Source: JBDHTQ01 sp039808765 (GTDB lineage: Bacteria > Pseudomonadota > Alphaproteobacteria > UBA2400). From it: 64,000 nucleotides of DNA. Both the position numbers and the translations under genes were made by a program. Of this stretch, positions 16,858 to 26,356 are shown piece after piece (the first letter of the stretch is position 1; every line of letters starts with the position of its first letter). Where the stretch lies: contig JBDHTQ010000001.1 of NCBI GenBank assembly GCA_039808765.1, positions 186,001 through 250,000 of the forward strand. Direction: 5' to 3'. The notes under the pieces were generated by a model that was given only the letters and a program-made list of their open reading frames with translations, was not told where the DNA came from and did not search any database.

Positions 16858-18177
16858 ATGAAATCACTTTATTTACTTATTGTCGCTTGTGTTCTTGTTT
16901 TTTCGACGCCTGTGCGTGCTGATCTCGTTATTAACATCAACCAAGGCGTGACCGAGCCAATGCCGATTGCGATTGCGGCTTTTGCTGGTATGGGTGCCGA
17001 AGAAGGTCGGGTAGGACGTGACATTGCGCGTGTCGTTTCAGCTGATCTTGAGCGTTCGGGGTTGTTTCGTCCGCTTGATCCCCGCTCTTTCTTGCAACCG
17101 GCTGAACAGGTTGCTGAAAATCCGAACTTTCCAGACTGGCGTGCGATCAATGCGACCGCTTTGGTAGCCGGCAAAGTTATTCGCCAGCCTGATGGTCGTT
17201 TGCGGGTTGAGTTTCGTTTGTGGGATGTCTTTGCGCAGCAACAGTTGGTGGGACTTGCCTTTCAAACCACGCCCGACAATTGGCGCCGTATCTCGCATAT
17301 TGTTGCCGATGCCATTTACAAGCGTTTAACCGGTGAAGAAGGATATTTCGACACCCGTATCGTTTATGTCGCTGAAAGTGGCCCCATGAACAAACGTATA
17401 AAACGCTTGGCGATTATGGATCAAGATGGTGAAAATCATGGCTATCTGACCGATGGTCGGGTGCTGGTGTTGACACCCCGTTTTAGCCCGACCGCCCACC
17501 AAATCACCTATTTGGCTTACTACAACAATAAACCGCGGGTTTACCTGTTTGATGTTGATAGTGGTCGTCAGGAAATTCTTGGAGATTTTCCTGGGATGAC
17601 GTTTGCGCCGCGCTTTTCACCAGACGGGAACAAGGTGATCATGAGCATGGCTAAGGATGGAAATTCCGATATATACACAATGGATTTGCGTACACATTCC
17701 AGCCTTCGCATTACTGCAGATGCTTCGATTGATACATCGCCATCTTATTCACCAGATGGACAAAAGATTGCCTTTGAATCGGATCGCAGTGGCACGCAGC
17801 AGCTCTATGTGATGAATGCTGATGGCTCGGGGGCACAACGCATCAGCTTTGGACAGGGGCGCTATGGTAGCCCTGTGTGGTCTCCCCGTGGTGACTTGAT
17901 TGCCTTCACAAAGATTCAAGGCGGGCAATTCTATATTGGTGTGATTCGCCCTGATGGTTCAGGTGAACGTTTGCTTACCCAGGGTTATCTTGTTGATGGG
18001 GCAACGTGGGCACCCAATGGTCGCGTTTTGATTTTTTACCGTGAATCACCCACGCGGGCTAACAGTGGCGATCGCAATCCGCGGTTATATTCCATCGATG
18101 TGACAGGTCGTAACGAGCGTCAGGTTCCTACACCGGGCGATGCGTCTGACCCCGCTTGGTCGCCGCTAATCCCGTGA
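16858..18177 (+). CDS. tolB: Tol-Pal system periplasmic beta-propeller protein TolB
   Basis: 439 residues from ATG 16858, preceded by GAGG at 6 bases; the frame extends 42 codons upstream without family sequence. Residues 1-21 are a Sec signal peptide (MKSLYLLIVACVLVFSTPVR, then AD). The N-terminal domain runs through INQGVTEPMPIAIAAFAG, and the C-terminal six-bladed propeller shows repeated PRFSPDG, SYSPDGQKIAFESDRSGTQQ and AWSPL units. TolB links Pal and the outer membrane to TolA during division. Here it is not next to tolQ, tolR, tolA or pal. Its stop overlaps the holB start (GTGA). Confidence 0.95.
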   Translation: MKSLYLLIVACVLVFSTPVRADLVININQGVTEPMPIAIAAFAGMGAEEGRVGRDIARVVSADLERSGLFRPLDPRSFLQPAEQVAENPNFPDWRAINATALVAGKVIRQPDGRLRVEFRLWDVFAQQQLVGLAFQTTPDNWRRISHIVADAIYKRLTGEEGYFDTRIVYVAESGPMNKRIKRLAIMDQDGENHGYLTDGRVLVLTPRFSPTAHQITYLAYYNNKPRVYLFDVDSGRQEILGDFPGMTFAPRFSPDGNKVIMSMAKDGNSDIYTMDLRTHSSLRITADASIDTSPSYSPDGQKIAFESDRSGTQQLYVMNADGSGAQRISFGQGRYGSPVWSPRGDLIAFTKIQGGQFYIGVIRPDGSGERLLTQGYLVDGATWAPNGRVLIFYRESPTRANSGDRNPRLYSIDVTGRNERQVPTPGDASDPAWSPLIP

Positions 18178-19208
18178 GCCAGCAACCCGCTACCGCTTTA
18201 GACCTTCTCGGCCATGAACAAGCCGAGAAGGTTTTGCTTGATGCCTATCATTCAGGGCGTATGCATCACGGCTGGCTAATAATAGGGCCAGCAGGCGTGG
18301 GGAAAATGACATTGGCATATCGCCTCGCGCGCTTCCTGCTTGTCAGCGGGAATGAACGCCCAACCAATACCTTGGAAATTTCCGCTGCTCATCCCGTCTT
18401 TAAACGCGTGGCAGCGGGCAGTCATCGTGATTTGATGGTGATTGAGCGCAGTCTAAATGATCGCGGCACATTGCGGGAAAATATTTTGGTTGATGATGTC
18501 CGTAAAATTGAAGAACTTTTCCATTTAACATCAGCAGAGGGTGGGGCGCGGGTGGTAATCATTGACCAAGCTGATACTATGAATACCGCTGCTCAAAACG
18601 CCATTCTCAAGCTGCTGGAGGAGCCTCCAGCCAATACGTTTGTCCTTCTTGCCGCAGAATCGCGAGGGAGATTATTGCCAACATTGCGCTCTCGTGTGCG
18701 AACGATTGTATTGCAACCCTTGTCTGCTGCAGTCATGCATACGCTTTTAAACCGGTTTTTGGCAGGAGATGAAGCCGTAAACAATGATGCACTCGTGGCT
18801 TTAAGTGGTGGGTCGATTGGTAAAGCCCTGCATATTCATCAGAGTGAGGTCGTGCCGCTTTACCTTGAGCTCCTTTCTCTGTTGGAAGATACATCGGGCC
18901 AAGCTGATGCCAAAGTGCTTGTTTATGCTGATAAAATTGCAGGGCGACAATCGGGTGAAAGCTTTGCTTTTTTGTCACGGATGATCGTTTCTTTGCTTGA
19001 ATCAACAGCGAAAGCTTGTGCTGGTGCACAGGTGACATTGTCTTATCAGGCCGAGGAAAGTGTGATTCGCGCATTAGGTGCACGACTGGGGCTTGATAAA
19101 ACTTTAGAGTTATGGGAAAAAATAAGAAATTTATTCGTTGAGGCTGTGTCAGTAAATCTTGATCGTAAGTACGTGATGATGTCTGTCTTCTTCGCGTTAC
19201 GGGGTTAG
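18174..19208 (+). CDS. holB: DNA polymerase III delta-prime subunit
   Basis: 344 residues. The GTG at 18174 overlaps the tolB stop as GTGA and is preferred over a TTG six codons upstream. It is a clamp-loader AAA+ protein: IIGPAGVGKMTLAYRLARFL is a Walker-A-like loop in which Met replaces Ser/Thr, consistent with the non-hydrolysing role of delta-prime. VVIIDQADTMNTAAQNAILK, LLEEPPANTFVLLAAES and LLPTLRSRVRTI follow; the last carries the arginine-finger SR although the usual Cys of the SRC motif is Val. No four-cysteine zinc module is seen, as in other alphaproteobacteria. It is commonly next to metG and tatD, as here. Confidence 0.9.
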   Translation: MSQQPATALDLLGHEQAEKVLLDAYHSGRMHHGWLIIGPAGVGKMTLAYRLARFLLVSGNERPTNTLEISAAHPVFKRVAAGSHRDLMVIERSLNDRGTLRENILVDDVRKIEELFHLTSAEGGARVVIIDQADTMNTAAQNAILKLLEEPPANTFVLLAAESRGRLLPTLRSRVRTIVLQPLSAAVMHTLLNRFLAGDEAVNNDALVALSGGSIGKALHIHQSEVVPLYLELLSLLEDTSGQADAKVLVYADKIAGRQSGESFAFLSRMIVSLLESTAKACAGAQVTLSYQAEESVIRALGARLGLDKTLELWEKIRNLFVEAVSVNLDRKYVMMSVFFALRG

Positions 19209-19260
19209 GGGTTATTTGACGAATAAAAAATCTCATTTGAGGTTTTTTGGGAGTGACTTT

Positions 19261-20979
19261 ATGCGTTATTTGATTACCTCTGCTCTGCCATATATTAACG
19301 GCATCAAGCATTTGGGCAATTTGGCAGGCTCGTTGCTGCCATCAGATGTATATGCACGATTTTTGCGTATGCAAGGACATGAGGTTCTTTTAATTTGCGC
19401 CACGGATGAACATGGTACACCCGGAGAACTCGGTGCCGCAGAAGCGGGTCAATCCATCCGCGATTATTGTGATGAGCAGCATTTCTTGCAAAAGAAAATC
19501 TATGAGCAGTTCAATCTGTCGTTTGATTGGTTTGGTCGATCATCAAACGCTCCTAATCATCGCTTGACACAGCATTTGTGTGAACAGCTTGAAAAAAACG
19601 GATTAATTGAAGAGCGCACGACAAAGCAGATTTTTTCCATTGATGATAATCGCTTTCTTCCTGATCGATATGTTGAAGGAACGTGCCCAAAGTGCGGCTT
19701 TACGCGTGCGCGTGGTGATCAATGTGATGGATGTGGAACGCTCTTGGATCCTGAACAGCTGATTGCACCGCGCTCAAAAATTTCTGGTTCAACAAAGCTT
19801 GAAATGCGCGATACTACCCACCTCTATCTTTTGCAATCAAAAATGCAGGATAAAATTCGTGCGTGGATTGACACCTGCAAAGATACCTGGCCGTCACTCG
19901 CGCTTTCAATCGCGTATAAATGGTTGGATGAGGGATTGGACGATCGATCAATTACCCGCGACTTAAGCTGGGGGATTCCTGTCACAAAAAACGGGAAGCC
20001 GCGCCCTGGTTTTGAAAATAAAGTTTTCTATGTCTGGTTTGATGCGCCAATTGAGTACATTGCCTCAACCATCGAATGGGCAGAAGCAACCCGTAACAAC
20101 TGGGAGCGGTGGTGGCGCACAGATAAAGGCGCTGAGGACGTGACCTATGTTGAATTTATGGGTAAAGACAACGTGGCTTTCCATTCAGTTAATTTTCCCG
20201 CAACGTTGCTCGGGTCTGGTGAACCATGGAAGCTGGTGGACAACCTTAAAGCATTTAACTGGGTTACTTGGTATGGTGGAAAATTTTCGACGTCTGAAAA
20301 ACGCGGGATTTTTATGAATCATGCGCTAGAATTACTGCCAGCTGATTACTGGCGTTGGTATCTGATTGCCAACTCGCCGGAAAGTTCGGATGCATCCTTT
20401 ACCTGGGAGCTTTTTCAAAGCAGCATAAATGCTGACCTTGCCAATATTCTGGGTAACTTCGTCAACCGTATTACCCGTTTTGCACAAAGCAAATTTGACG
20501 GCAAAGTGCCAACACGCGCTGTTGAGCCGGATACGGGTTACATAAAACTCATTGCCGAGATAGAAACACGCCTTCACAACCTCACGCAATATCACCAGAA
20601 TATGGAATTCAGAAAAGCAGCTGCTGAGACACGTGCGTTATGGGTAATCGGCAACGAATACCTAACACAAGCCGCGCCATGGACCACCTTTAAAACTGAT
20701 CCACAAGCGAGTGCGGCGGCTGTTCATACAGCATTGCAGCTTTGCGTTTTCTTTGCGGTCATTTCAGCTCCTATCATTCCAGAAACCAGTGAGAAAATTC
20801 TCTCTGGTTTCGGTTTGGCATTAAGTGAGGTTTGTTGGCCGCAAAACTTACAAGGTACGTTTGTGGGGCTTGATTATCTTAAAGCGGGGCATGCCTTTAC
20901 GGCGCCTGATGTGCTTTTTACAAAGATTGAAGAAAGTTGGATTGGCGAACAAACTGCTCGTTTTGGAGGGGGAAAGTGA
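19261..20979 (+). CDS. metG: Methionyl-tRNA synthetase
   Basis: 572 residues from ATG 19261 (MRYLITSALPYINGIKHLGN), with GGGAG 7 bases before it. The HIGH-type motif is HLGN (17-20) and the KMSKS-type motif is KFSTSEKRGIF, a variant normal for one MetRS branch. A zinc knuckle is visible as CPKCGF ... CDGCG (about 140-160), and YVWFDAPIEYIAST marks the catalytic core. No C-terminal EMAP/Trbp-like domain follows the anticodon-binding helices. It charges initiator and elongator tRNA-Met. The stop overlaps the tatD start (GTGA), so the two are translationally coupled. Confidence 0.95.
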   Translation: MRYLITSALPYINGIKHLGNLAGSLLPSDVYARFLRMQGHEVLLICATDEHGTPGELGAAEAGQSIRDYCDEQHFLQKKIYEQFNLSFDWFGRSSNAPNHRLTQHLCEQLEKNGLIEERTTKQIFSIDDNRFLPDRYVEGTCPKCGFTRARGDQCDGCGTLLDPEQLIAPRSKISGSTKLEMRDTTHLYLLQSKMQDKIRAWIDTCKDTWPSLALSIAYKWLDEGLDDRSITRDLSWGIPVTKNGKPRPGFENKVFYVWFDAPIEYIASTIEWAEATRNNWERWWRTDKGAEDVTYVEFMGKDNVAFHSVNFPATLLGSGEPWKLVDNLKAFNWVTWYGGKFSTSEKRGIFMNHALELLPADYWRWYLIANSPESSDASFTWELFQSSINADLANILGNFVNRITRFAQSKFDGKVPTRAVEPDTGYIKLIAEIETRLHNLTQYHQNMEFRKAAAETRALWVIGNEYLTQAAPWTTFKTDPQASAAAVHTALQLCVFFAVISAPIIPETSEKILSGFGLALSEVCWPQNLQGTFVGLDYLKAGHAFTAPDVLFTKIEESWIGEQTARFGGGK

Positions 20980-21782
20980 TCTTAATTGATTCGCACTGTC
21001 ATCTTGATTTTCCAGATTTTCAAAAGGATCAAGCGGGGGTAATCAGTCGCGCACATGCGGCAGGCGTTTGTGGCATGGTGACAATTTCGACGCATATCAG
21101 TCGGTTTCCAGCTGTTTCTCGCATCGCTGAGATATTCGCTCATAAAAATGTTTGGTGTACGGTGGGCACTCATCCCCATCATAGTGCCGAAGAAGAAGAA
21201 GTTGATGTAACCGCTGAGCAGATTTCATTGCTTGCGCAACATCCTCGTGTCGTGGGTATTGGTGAATGTGGGCTTGATTATTATTATGACAACAGTCCGC
21301 GTGATGAACAGTTAAAGAGTTTTGCAATGCAGTTGGACGTCGCAAAAACGCTTGATCTTCCTGTGATTGTTCATACGCGCAATGCTGACGAAGACACACT
21401 TCGACTCATGCAAGAGGCTGGTCCCAACGTGCGTGGCTTGCTTCACTGCTTTTCGGGGTCAACGGCACTAGCAATGGCCGCACTTGATATGGGGTTTTAT
21501 ATTTCTTTGTCGGGGATTTTGACGTTCAACAAGGCGGAAGATTTGCGTGAGACAGTACGGCAGATTCCTCTTGAGCGATTGCTGGTTGAAACTGATTCAC
21601 CTTTTCTCGCGCCGGTGCCGTTACGTGGCAAAACCAATGAACCTGCCTATACGGTTCATACAGCCAAGAAATTGGCAGAAATTAAAGGGGTTTCGCTCGA
21701 AGAATTGGCGCAAGCCACAACAGCAAACTTTTTTAAGGTCTTTACGCGTGCGCAATGGTATGATTCTGCTTTGGTCGCATGA
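20976..21782 (+). CDS. tatD: TatD family metal-dependent hydrolase / DNase
   Basis: 268 residues from GTG 20976, which overlaps the metG stop as GTGA behind GGAGGGGG. An amidohydrolase-like TIM barrel: DSHCHLDFPDF gives the first HxH metal site, then GIGECGLDYYYD with the bridging Glu, VIVHTRNAD, LLHCFSGS and the final ETDSPFLAP. TatD proteins are 3'-5' exonucleases or DNases linked to DNA repair or RNA quality control; they are not part of Tat secretion despite the name. The metG-tatD order is common in bacteria. Confidence 0.93.
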   Translation: MILIDSHCHLDFPDFQKDQAGVISRAHAAGVCGMVTISTHISRFPAVSRIAEIFAHKNVWCTVGTHPHHSAEEEEVDVTAEQISLLAQHPRVVGIGECGLDYYYDNSPRDEQLKSFAMQLDVAKTLDLPVIVHTRNADEDTLRLMQEAGPNVRGLLHCFSGSTALAMAALDMGFYISLSGILTFNKAEDLRETVRQIPLERLLVETDSPFLAPVPLRGKTNEPAYTVHTAKKLAEIKGVSLEELAQATTANFFKVFTRAQWYDSALVA

Positions 21783-21839
21783 CGTTGCTCTCTGCCCAAG
21801 AGATCATATTTTTTAGTATAAAGATGGGGGGAATTGGAG

Positions 21840-22067
21840 ATGTCCGCATCTAAGCAATTTGTTTTCCAAAGCTATCGTTTTGGGCGGTTCGGTGCAGCTC
21901 GTCGTATTGTGGCCTCTACCCACGTTATTAAACGATTTCCTGATCGGCCGTTTTTCAGGTATGCGGTGAACGACAATCCAGGCGCAAAGCAGCGTAAAAT
22001 TGTGCGTCTAATGCTGGCTACAGTGATCGTTGCTTTAATCGGCTTAATAGTGGTGACTGATTTTTAA
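21840..22067 (+). CDS. Small single-pass membrane protein, unknown function
   Basis: 75 residues from ATG 21840, with GGGGGGA about 7 bases before it. The first 50 residues are basic and aromatic (FVFQSYRFGRFGAARRIVAS), and the last 22 form one transmembrane helix (LMLATVIVALIGLIVVTDF), so it is probably a tail-anchored protein with a cytoplasmic basic domain. It follows tatD by 57 bases and may belong to the tolB-tatD transcript. Its 3' end overlaps the convergent SMR gene by 24 bases. No family recognised. Confidence 0.6.
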   Translation: MSASKQFVFQSYRFGRFGAARRIVASTHVIKRFPDRPFFRYAVNDNPGAKQRKIVRLMLATVIVALIGLIVVTDF

Positions 22068-22427
22068 ACCGATAACACCTGTAACAATCAGGAAAATACA
22101 TCCTACCTTAATGGCATCCAGACTTTCTTTAAACAGAAAGACGCCCAAAAGTACGCTGCCGATTGTGCCGACACTAGTCCAGATTGCATAGGCGGTGCCG
22201 AGCGGAATAATGCGGATTGAGATGGATAGAAAAGTCGTGCTCAACACGCCAAAAACAATCGTCGCCACTGTTCCGCTGATATTGGTGAATCCATATGAAA
22301 TTTTGAGCGAAAGCGTGAGAAAAATTTCACAAACGCAGGCAATCAGAAGATAAATCCAAACCAGCCGCTCGTTTACAGGAATTAAGGCAAACAAATCCAT
22401 TATTTTCTGCATTGCGTTGTGAAGCAT
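22044..22427 (-). CDS. SMR family drug/metabolite exporter (Gdx/SugE-like)
   Basis: 127 residues with four transmembrane helices. The essential membrane glutamate is in YLLIACVCEIFLTLSLKIS, and GTAYAIWTSVGTIGSVLLGV is the helix-3 signature, closer to SugE/Gdx (guanidinium exporter) than to EmrE. The start is uncertain: ATG 22427 has AGAGG upstream but gives an N-terminus about 20 residues longer than usual; internal ATGs at 22412 and 22397 are possible. It follows the YejA-like gene by only 27 bases, so it is cotranscribed, and there is no room for a guanidine riboswitch directly upstream. Confidence 0.85.
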   Translation of the reverse strand: MLHNAMQKIMDLFALIPVNERLVWIYLLIACVCEIFLTLSLKISYGFTNISGTVATIVFGVLSTTFLSISIRIIPLGTAYAIWTSVGTIGSVLLGVFLFKESLDAIKVGCIFLIVTGVIGLKISHHY

Positions 22428-22454
22428 GATAACCTCTTTCACATTTTTTATAGC

Positions 22455-24290
22455 TTATGGTTCGGGGTTTGACCACCACCATGTTTGCTCGGGCAATATA
22501 CCGTAGAGCGCTGTTTGGATGGGGTGTTGTAACCCTTTGGCATAGGCGACCAAGTCTTTTCCTAAATAAAACAAGGGAATGATGTAGTGCCCCGACATGA
22601 TCACGCGATCCAGAGCGTGGGCTTGAGTGACAAACTCTTTGCGCGATGACAACATTGTTAATGGAGCAATGAGAGCATCAACGGCATCACTTTTAATGCC
22701 AGCATAATTACGACTACCCGATTGATCAGCAGCTGCTTTACCCCAAAAGTAAAGTTGCTCATTCCCTGGTGAGAGGGTCGAGGCCCACGAACCTATCACC
22801 ATATCAAAATCGAAGTCATTCATGCGGGACTGGTACTGCGCACTATCAACCAAACGAAGATGGGCAGTTATACCCAGACGCTTGAGACTGCGGGCAAACT
22901 CAAGGGCCACCTTTTTGTCGGAGGGAAAAACAATCATAATTTCAAAATCGAAAGGAATGCCATTTTTTTGCAGCCGGCCTTGGTGAGAAACCCAACCCGA
23001 TTCTTGCAGTAACATGTGGGCAATGCGATAATTTTCACGTAAATTTTGAGCATTGCCTTGGGTGTTTGGAAGCGTGAGCGGTGTGGTCAGAATGTTGGGC
23101 GCGAGTTGTTCTTTCCACGGTTCGAGAAGCTTTCTTTCCGCCTCATCCGGTAGGGTCGGTGCCGCGAGTTCAGAATTAGGGTAAATACTGTTGGAACGTG
23201 TGTATATGTTGCCGAACAAAACACGATTCACCCAATCAAAATCAAATGCATACAGCAAGGCTTGGCGCACATGCTCATCGGAAAAAGGTGCGCGACGGGT
23301 GTTAAAAATAAACCCTCGTAATGGTTCCGGTCGAGCGAAGGGAATTTCTTCGCGCAACCCTTTATAATCGTTGTATCCATTCAACCATTTAAGCGGATCT
23401 GTTTCGCGTCTTAAATCGTAACCACCTGCTTTAAACGCTTCAAGCGCTACACCTTCATCATGAAAATAATCATATGTAATGCGATCAAAATTCCATTGGC
23501 CGCGCATAAAGGGTAGGGCATTGCCCCAATAGTTTTGATCACGCGTGTAGGTGAGTTTGCGTCCCGGATCAATCGCTGTGAGTTTATAGGGGCCGCTGGT
23601 GGGGAAAATATCTAGGCTTGGTGTGCCAATGCCCCGCGTTTGCCACCAGTCTTTTTGCAAAATCGGCATCAATCCAATAATCATCGGCAGTTCCCGTTCT
23701 GCCTGAAGGGCTGTAAAACGGATCGTATTGATGCCAGTAATATCTACTTTTGCAATTTTGCTGTAATAAAGCCTTAAGTTGGGGGGGCCTTGTTCTTTAA
23801 GTGTTTGCCAGCTGTAAAAAACATCGTCAACAGTGACGGGTTTTTTATCGTTCCAGTGCGCTTCGGGGCGAATTTTAAATTCAATCCAGCGTCGGTCATC
23901 CGGCATGCGATACGATTCTGCGAGCAGACCATAAAGCGAAAAAGGTTCATCCCACGTTCGCCCCAATAAGCTCTCTTTTAGCAATTGCAGGCTGGTTGGG
24001 CGATCACCCAGCACAGTATAGGGGTTAATACTGTCGAAGCTGCCAACTTCTCCTAAACGTAGGGTGCCACCTTTTTTAGCTTGAGGATTCACATACGAAA
24101 GATAATCAAGATTACGGCCATATTTTGGCATGTCATGCATGCTGAGACCAAATTGCCAAGCCGGCATCTTTTCCTCGGCATGCACTGTATTGACACTACA
24201 TAAGAGTATAAGCAGCACAATTGCGGCATGCAGCACGGCATAAGTGTAGGGGGGATGCGATTTCGTCAGTGGAGGGAGAGCAATGTTCAT
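22455..24290 (-). CDS. Extracellular solute-binding protein family 5 (YejA-like)
   Basis: 611 residues. The N-terminus has a signal peptide (hydrophobic YAVLHAAIVLLILLCSVNTV ending near HA). The mature part starts like YejA-type oligopeptide/microcin C binding proteins: FGLSMHDMPKYG, GGTLRLGEVGSFDSINPYTV, YGLLAESYRMPDDRRWIEFK, then WNDKKPVTVDDVFYSW. It should capture peptides in the periplasm for an ABC importer. The partner permease and ATPase genes (yejBEF type) are not adjacent; the next gene is an SMR exporter. GAGG lies 5 bases before the ATG. Confidence 0.88.
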   Translation of the reverse strand: MNIALPPLTKSHPPYTYAVLHAAIVLLILLCSVNTVHAEEKMPAWQFGLSMHDMPKYGRNLDYLSYVNPQAKKGGTLRLGEVGSFDSINPYTVLGDRPTSLQLLKESLLGRTWDEPFSLYGLLAESYRMPDDRRWIEFKIRPEAHWNDKKPVTVDDVFYSWQTLKEQGPPNLRLYYSKIAKVDITGINTIRFTALQAERELPMIIGLMPILQKDWWQTRGIGTPSLDIFPTSGPYKLTAIDPGRKLTYTRDQNYWGNALPFMRGQWNFDRITYDYFHDEGVALEAFKAGGYDLRRETDPLKWLNGYNDYKGLREEIPFARPEPLRGFIFNTRRAPFSDEHVRQALLYAFDFDWVNRVLFGNIYTRSNSIYPNSELAAPTLPDEAERKLLEPWKEQLAPNILTTPLTLPNTQGNAQNLRENYRIAHMLLQESGWVSHQGRLQKNGIPFDFEIMIVFPSDKKVALEFARSLKRLGITAHLRLVDSAQYQSRMNDFDFDMVIGSWASTLSPGNEQLYFWGKAAADQSGSRNYAGIKSDAVDALIAPLTMLSSRKEFVTQAHALDRVIMSGHYIIPLFYLGKDLVAYAKGLQHPIQTALYGILPEQTWWWSNPEP

Positions 24291-24399
24291 TCATACCTCA
24301 TGTCACTCTACCCATAGCAAAAAAAGGGAGCGGGCGAATAACCCCCACACCCCTTTAAGGCTGTGTTGTGCTGCCGCATGGATAGAGGCGGCTGCGTGA

Positions 24400-26280
24400 T
24401 TATTGAACGTCAGAATCTGGTTTTTGATTTAACCATTTTTCATTGAGATACGTTCCATAGCTTGAGCGTAAAGCACTACCGTACTGATCAAGAAAGTTAT
24501 TGGCGACATCCTCTTTTATACTTTTTTGAAGACCAGTGAGATCGGCTTTTTCCAGAGAAGGTGGTGTGATCGCAGTGACTTTAATCACCCACGCACCTTT
24601 TTCACTCTGGCTGGCAAAAACATCGCCGATGTTTGCCTCAAAAATGCGCTTTACCGTATTCTCATCAAGCTGGGCAGCATCTGCGATTTTCTCTTTCAAA
24701 TCTTTGCCACCAAGACCTGTACGTTGAAAAGGGCTGATCGCGCTGAGCATGTTATCAGTTTTACCCTCATTCAGTGCTTTAGCGCGATCCTCTGCCGTTT
24801 GCAGGGCTTTTTCGGCCTGTTTTTTCTCTTGCCACATTTGCTGAAGTTCCGGCTTCACTTCATTAACACTCTTCAAACGGGTGGGGTCAATTTGGTCAAC
24901 CTGCGCAACGATGTTCATCTCACCTGATTGTACGATGCCGCTATTCTCATCTTTTTCAATCGAGAAAGCTGCCTTTAAAACATCTGCCAAGCCGGGTTGA
25001 TCGCTTTTAATCGTTGAACCATCGGGCTTTTGACCTTTAGCCGAAACGGGGCCAATATTCTCAATGGGCAGATGGTATTTATCAGCAATCTCTTTGAGCT
25101 TCATGCCTCCGCCGATATCATCTTCGACGTTTTGTGTTAGCTTATCAAGGGCTTCCTGATTTTTTGACTCATGTAGCTGCTTGGTGATTTCATCCTTGGC
25201 TTCATCAAATGTGCGCAGGTGAGGGGGGATAATTTTCGTGAGTTTGATCACATGAAATCCCAGCTCACTGGAAATAACACCAGATGTTTCCCCTTCCTTC
25301 AATTTGAAAATCGCATCTGATAATGATGGGAGAACAGAGCCTGAGACGAGGCCTGCTAAGGGGCGCGCAATTAACTGATGCGTTTCAGCCGCTTTCTCAA
25401 GGCTTGTCTTTTGTGATTCTTCGGCGATGGTTTTTGCTAAGCCTTCATCCTCTGTCGTGATTTGGATGATGTCACGCTTTTCCGGCTCGCCATAACTCTG
25501 AGGGGCAGAGTCATATGCGGTATGAATTTCTTCATCCGAAGGTGTGGGCACATTCTGTAGATTGCTCTTATCAAAATGGATGTAGGAAATTGTACGATAT
25601 TCAGGCGTTTCAAAAAGTGCACTCTTTTCATCATGCAGTGCATTAAGATCGCTTTCGGTCGGTTGGGGAAAATCTTTCATGTTTTCGGCCTTGATCATAT
25701 AACCCGCTACCGTACGCATTTCTTTATCGTAGAGGTATTGAACTTTGGCCATTTCGTATGGAACTGCGACGCCAGCACGCTCTGCACCCATTAGCAGGGT
25801 ACGAATAAGATCGCTCTTCAATTCATAGATATAAGCGTTTTCTGACATCCCCATGATGCGCAAAAACTGCACAAATTTTTGTGGGTTAAATTTGCCGCTC
25901 TCATCACGAAAGACAGGTTGTGTGGCTACAGTTTGGTGAATCAAGCCATTATCCAAGCGCATACCAAGCTTTGATGCTTCCTGATCGTAAAGTGATTGCA
26001 TGACCAGTTGGCGAACCACATTTGCTTTGATCCCGAGTCGGGCAGCCATTTCGGGCGTAATATTCAGGCCGTATTGCTGTTGCAACATCTTAACCTGACG
26101 CTCGTAAGCTTCATTTGCCACAGTTGTCGTAATCTTAACGTCGCCTGCTTTTGCCGCTGTTTGAACGCGTGTTCCTTGAAAAATCGGCCCCATGCCCCAA
26201 AATGCAAAGCTCCCCAACAAGATAATGAAGAGAATTTTGGCAACAATGCTCTGACTGGCCGAACGCAGAGACTTTAACAT
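24400..26280 (-). CDS. PpiD-like membrane-anchored periplasmic chaperone / PPIase
   Basis: 626 residues from ATG 26280, with GGAAGGAG 7 bases before it. The N-terminus MLKSLRSASQSIVAKILFII carries one transmembrane anchor (ending FAFWGMGPIF), followed by a SurA-N-like helical region and a parvulin domain around residues 250-360 (ISSELGFHVIKLTKIIPPHL is typical). A second, degenerate parvulin-like segment lies near residues 500-590. PpiD sits at the SecYEG exit and helps fold exported proteins. It is divergent from tpiA with a 76-base gap. PpiD is the best match by architecture. Confidence 0.85.
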   Translation of the reverse strand: MLKSLRSASQSIVAKILFIILLGSFAFWGMGPIFQGTRVQTAAKAGDVKITTTVANEAYERQVKMLQQQYGLNITPEMAARLGIKANVVRQLVMQSLYDQEASKLGMRLDNGLIHQTVATQPVFRDESGKFNPQKFVQFLRIMGMSENAYIYELKSDLIRTLLMGAERAGVAVPYEMAKVQYLYDKEMRTVAGYMIKAENMKDFPQPTESDLNALHDEKSALFETPEYRTISYIHFDKSNLQNVPTPSDEEIHTAYDSAPQSYGEPEKRDIIQITTEDEGLAKTIAEESQKTSLEKAAETHQLIARPLAGLVSGSVLPSLSDAIFKLKEGETSGVISSELGFHVIKLTKIIPPHLRTFDEAKDEITKQLHESKNQEALDKLTQNVEDDIGGGMKLKEIADKYHLPIENIGPVSAKGQKPDGSTIKSDQPGLADVLKAAFSIEKDENSGIVQSGEMNIVAQVDQIDPTRLKSVNEVKPELQQMWQEKKQAEKALQTAEDRAKALNEGKTDNMLSAISPFQRTGLGGKDLKEKIADAAQLDENTVKRIFEANIGDVFASQSEKGAWVIKVTAITPPSLEKADLTGLQKSIKEDVANNFLDQYGSALRSSYGTYLNEKWLNQKPDSDVQ

Positions 26281-26356
26281 ACGATTACTCCTTCCGAAAT
26301 TGTGCGAGGGAGTGTAGAAGGAGATCACACAAGTTACAAGACCAAGAGGATAAACG

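Noticed and set aside
22428..22460. Guanidine riboswitch for the SMR gene
   Set aside because: Only 27 bases separate it from the upstream gene, too short for a guanidine riboswitch.
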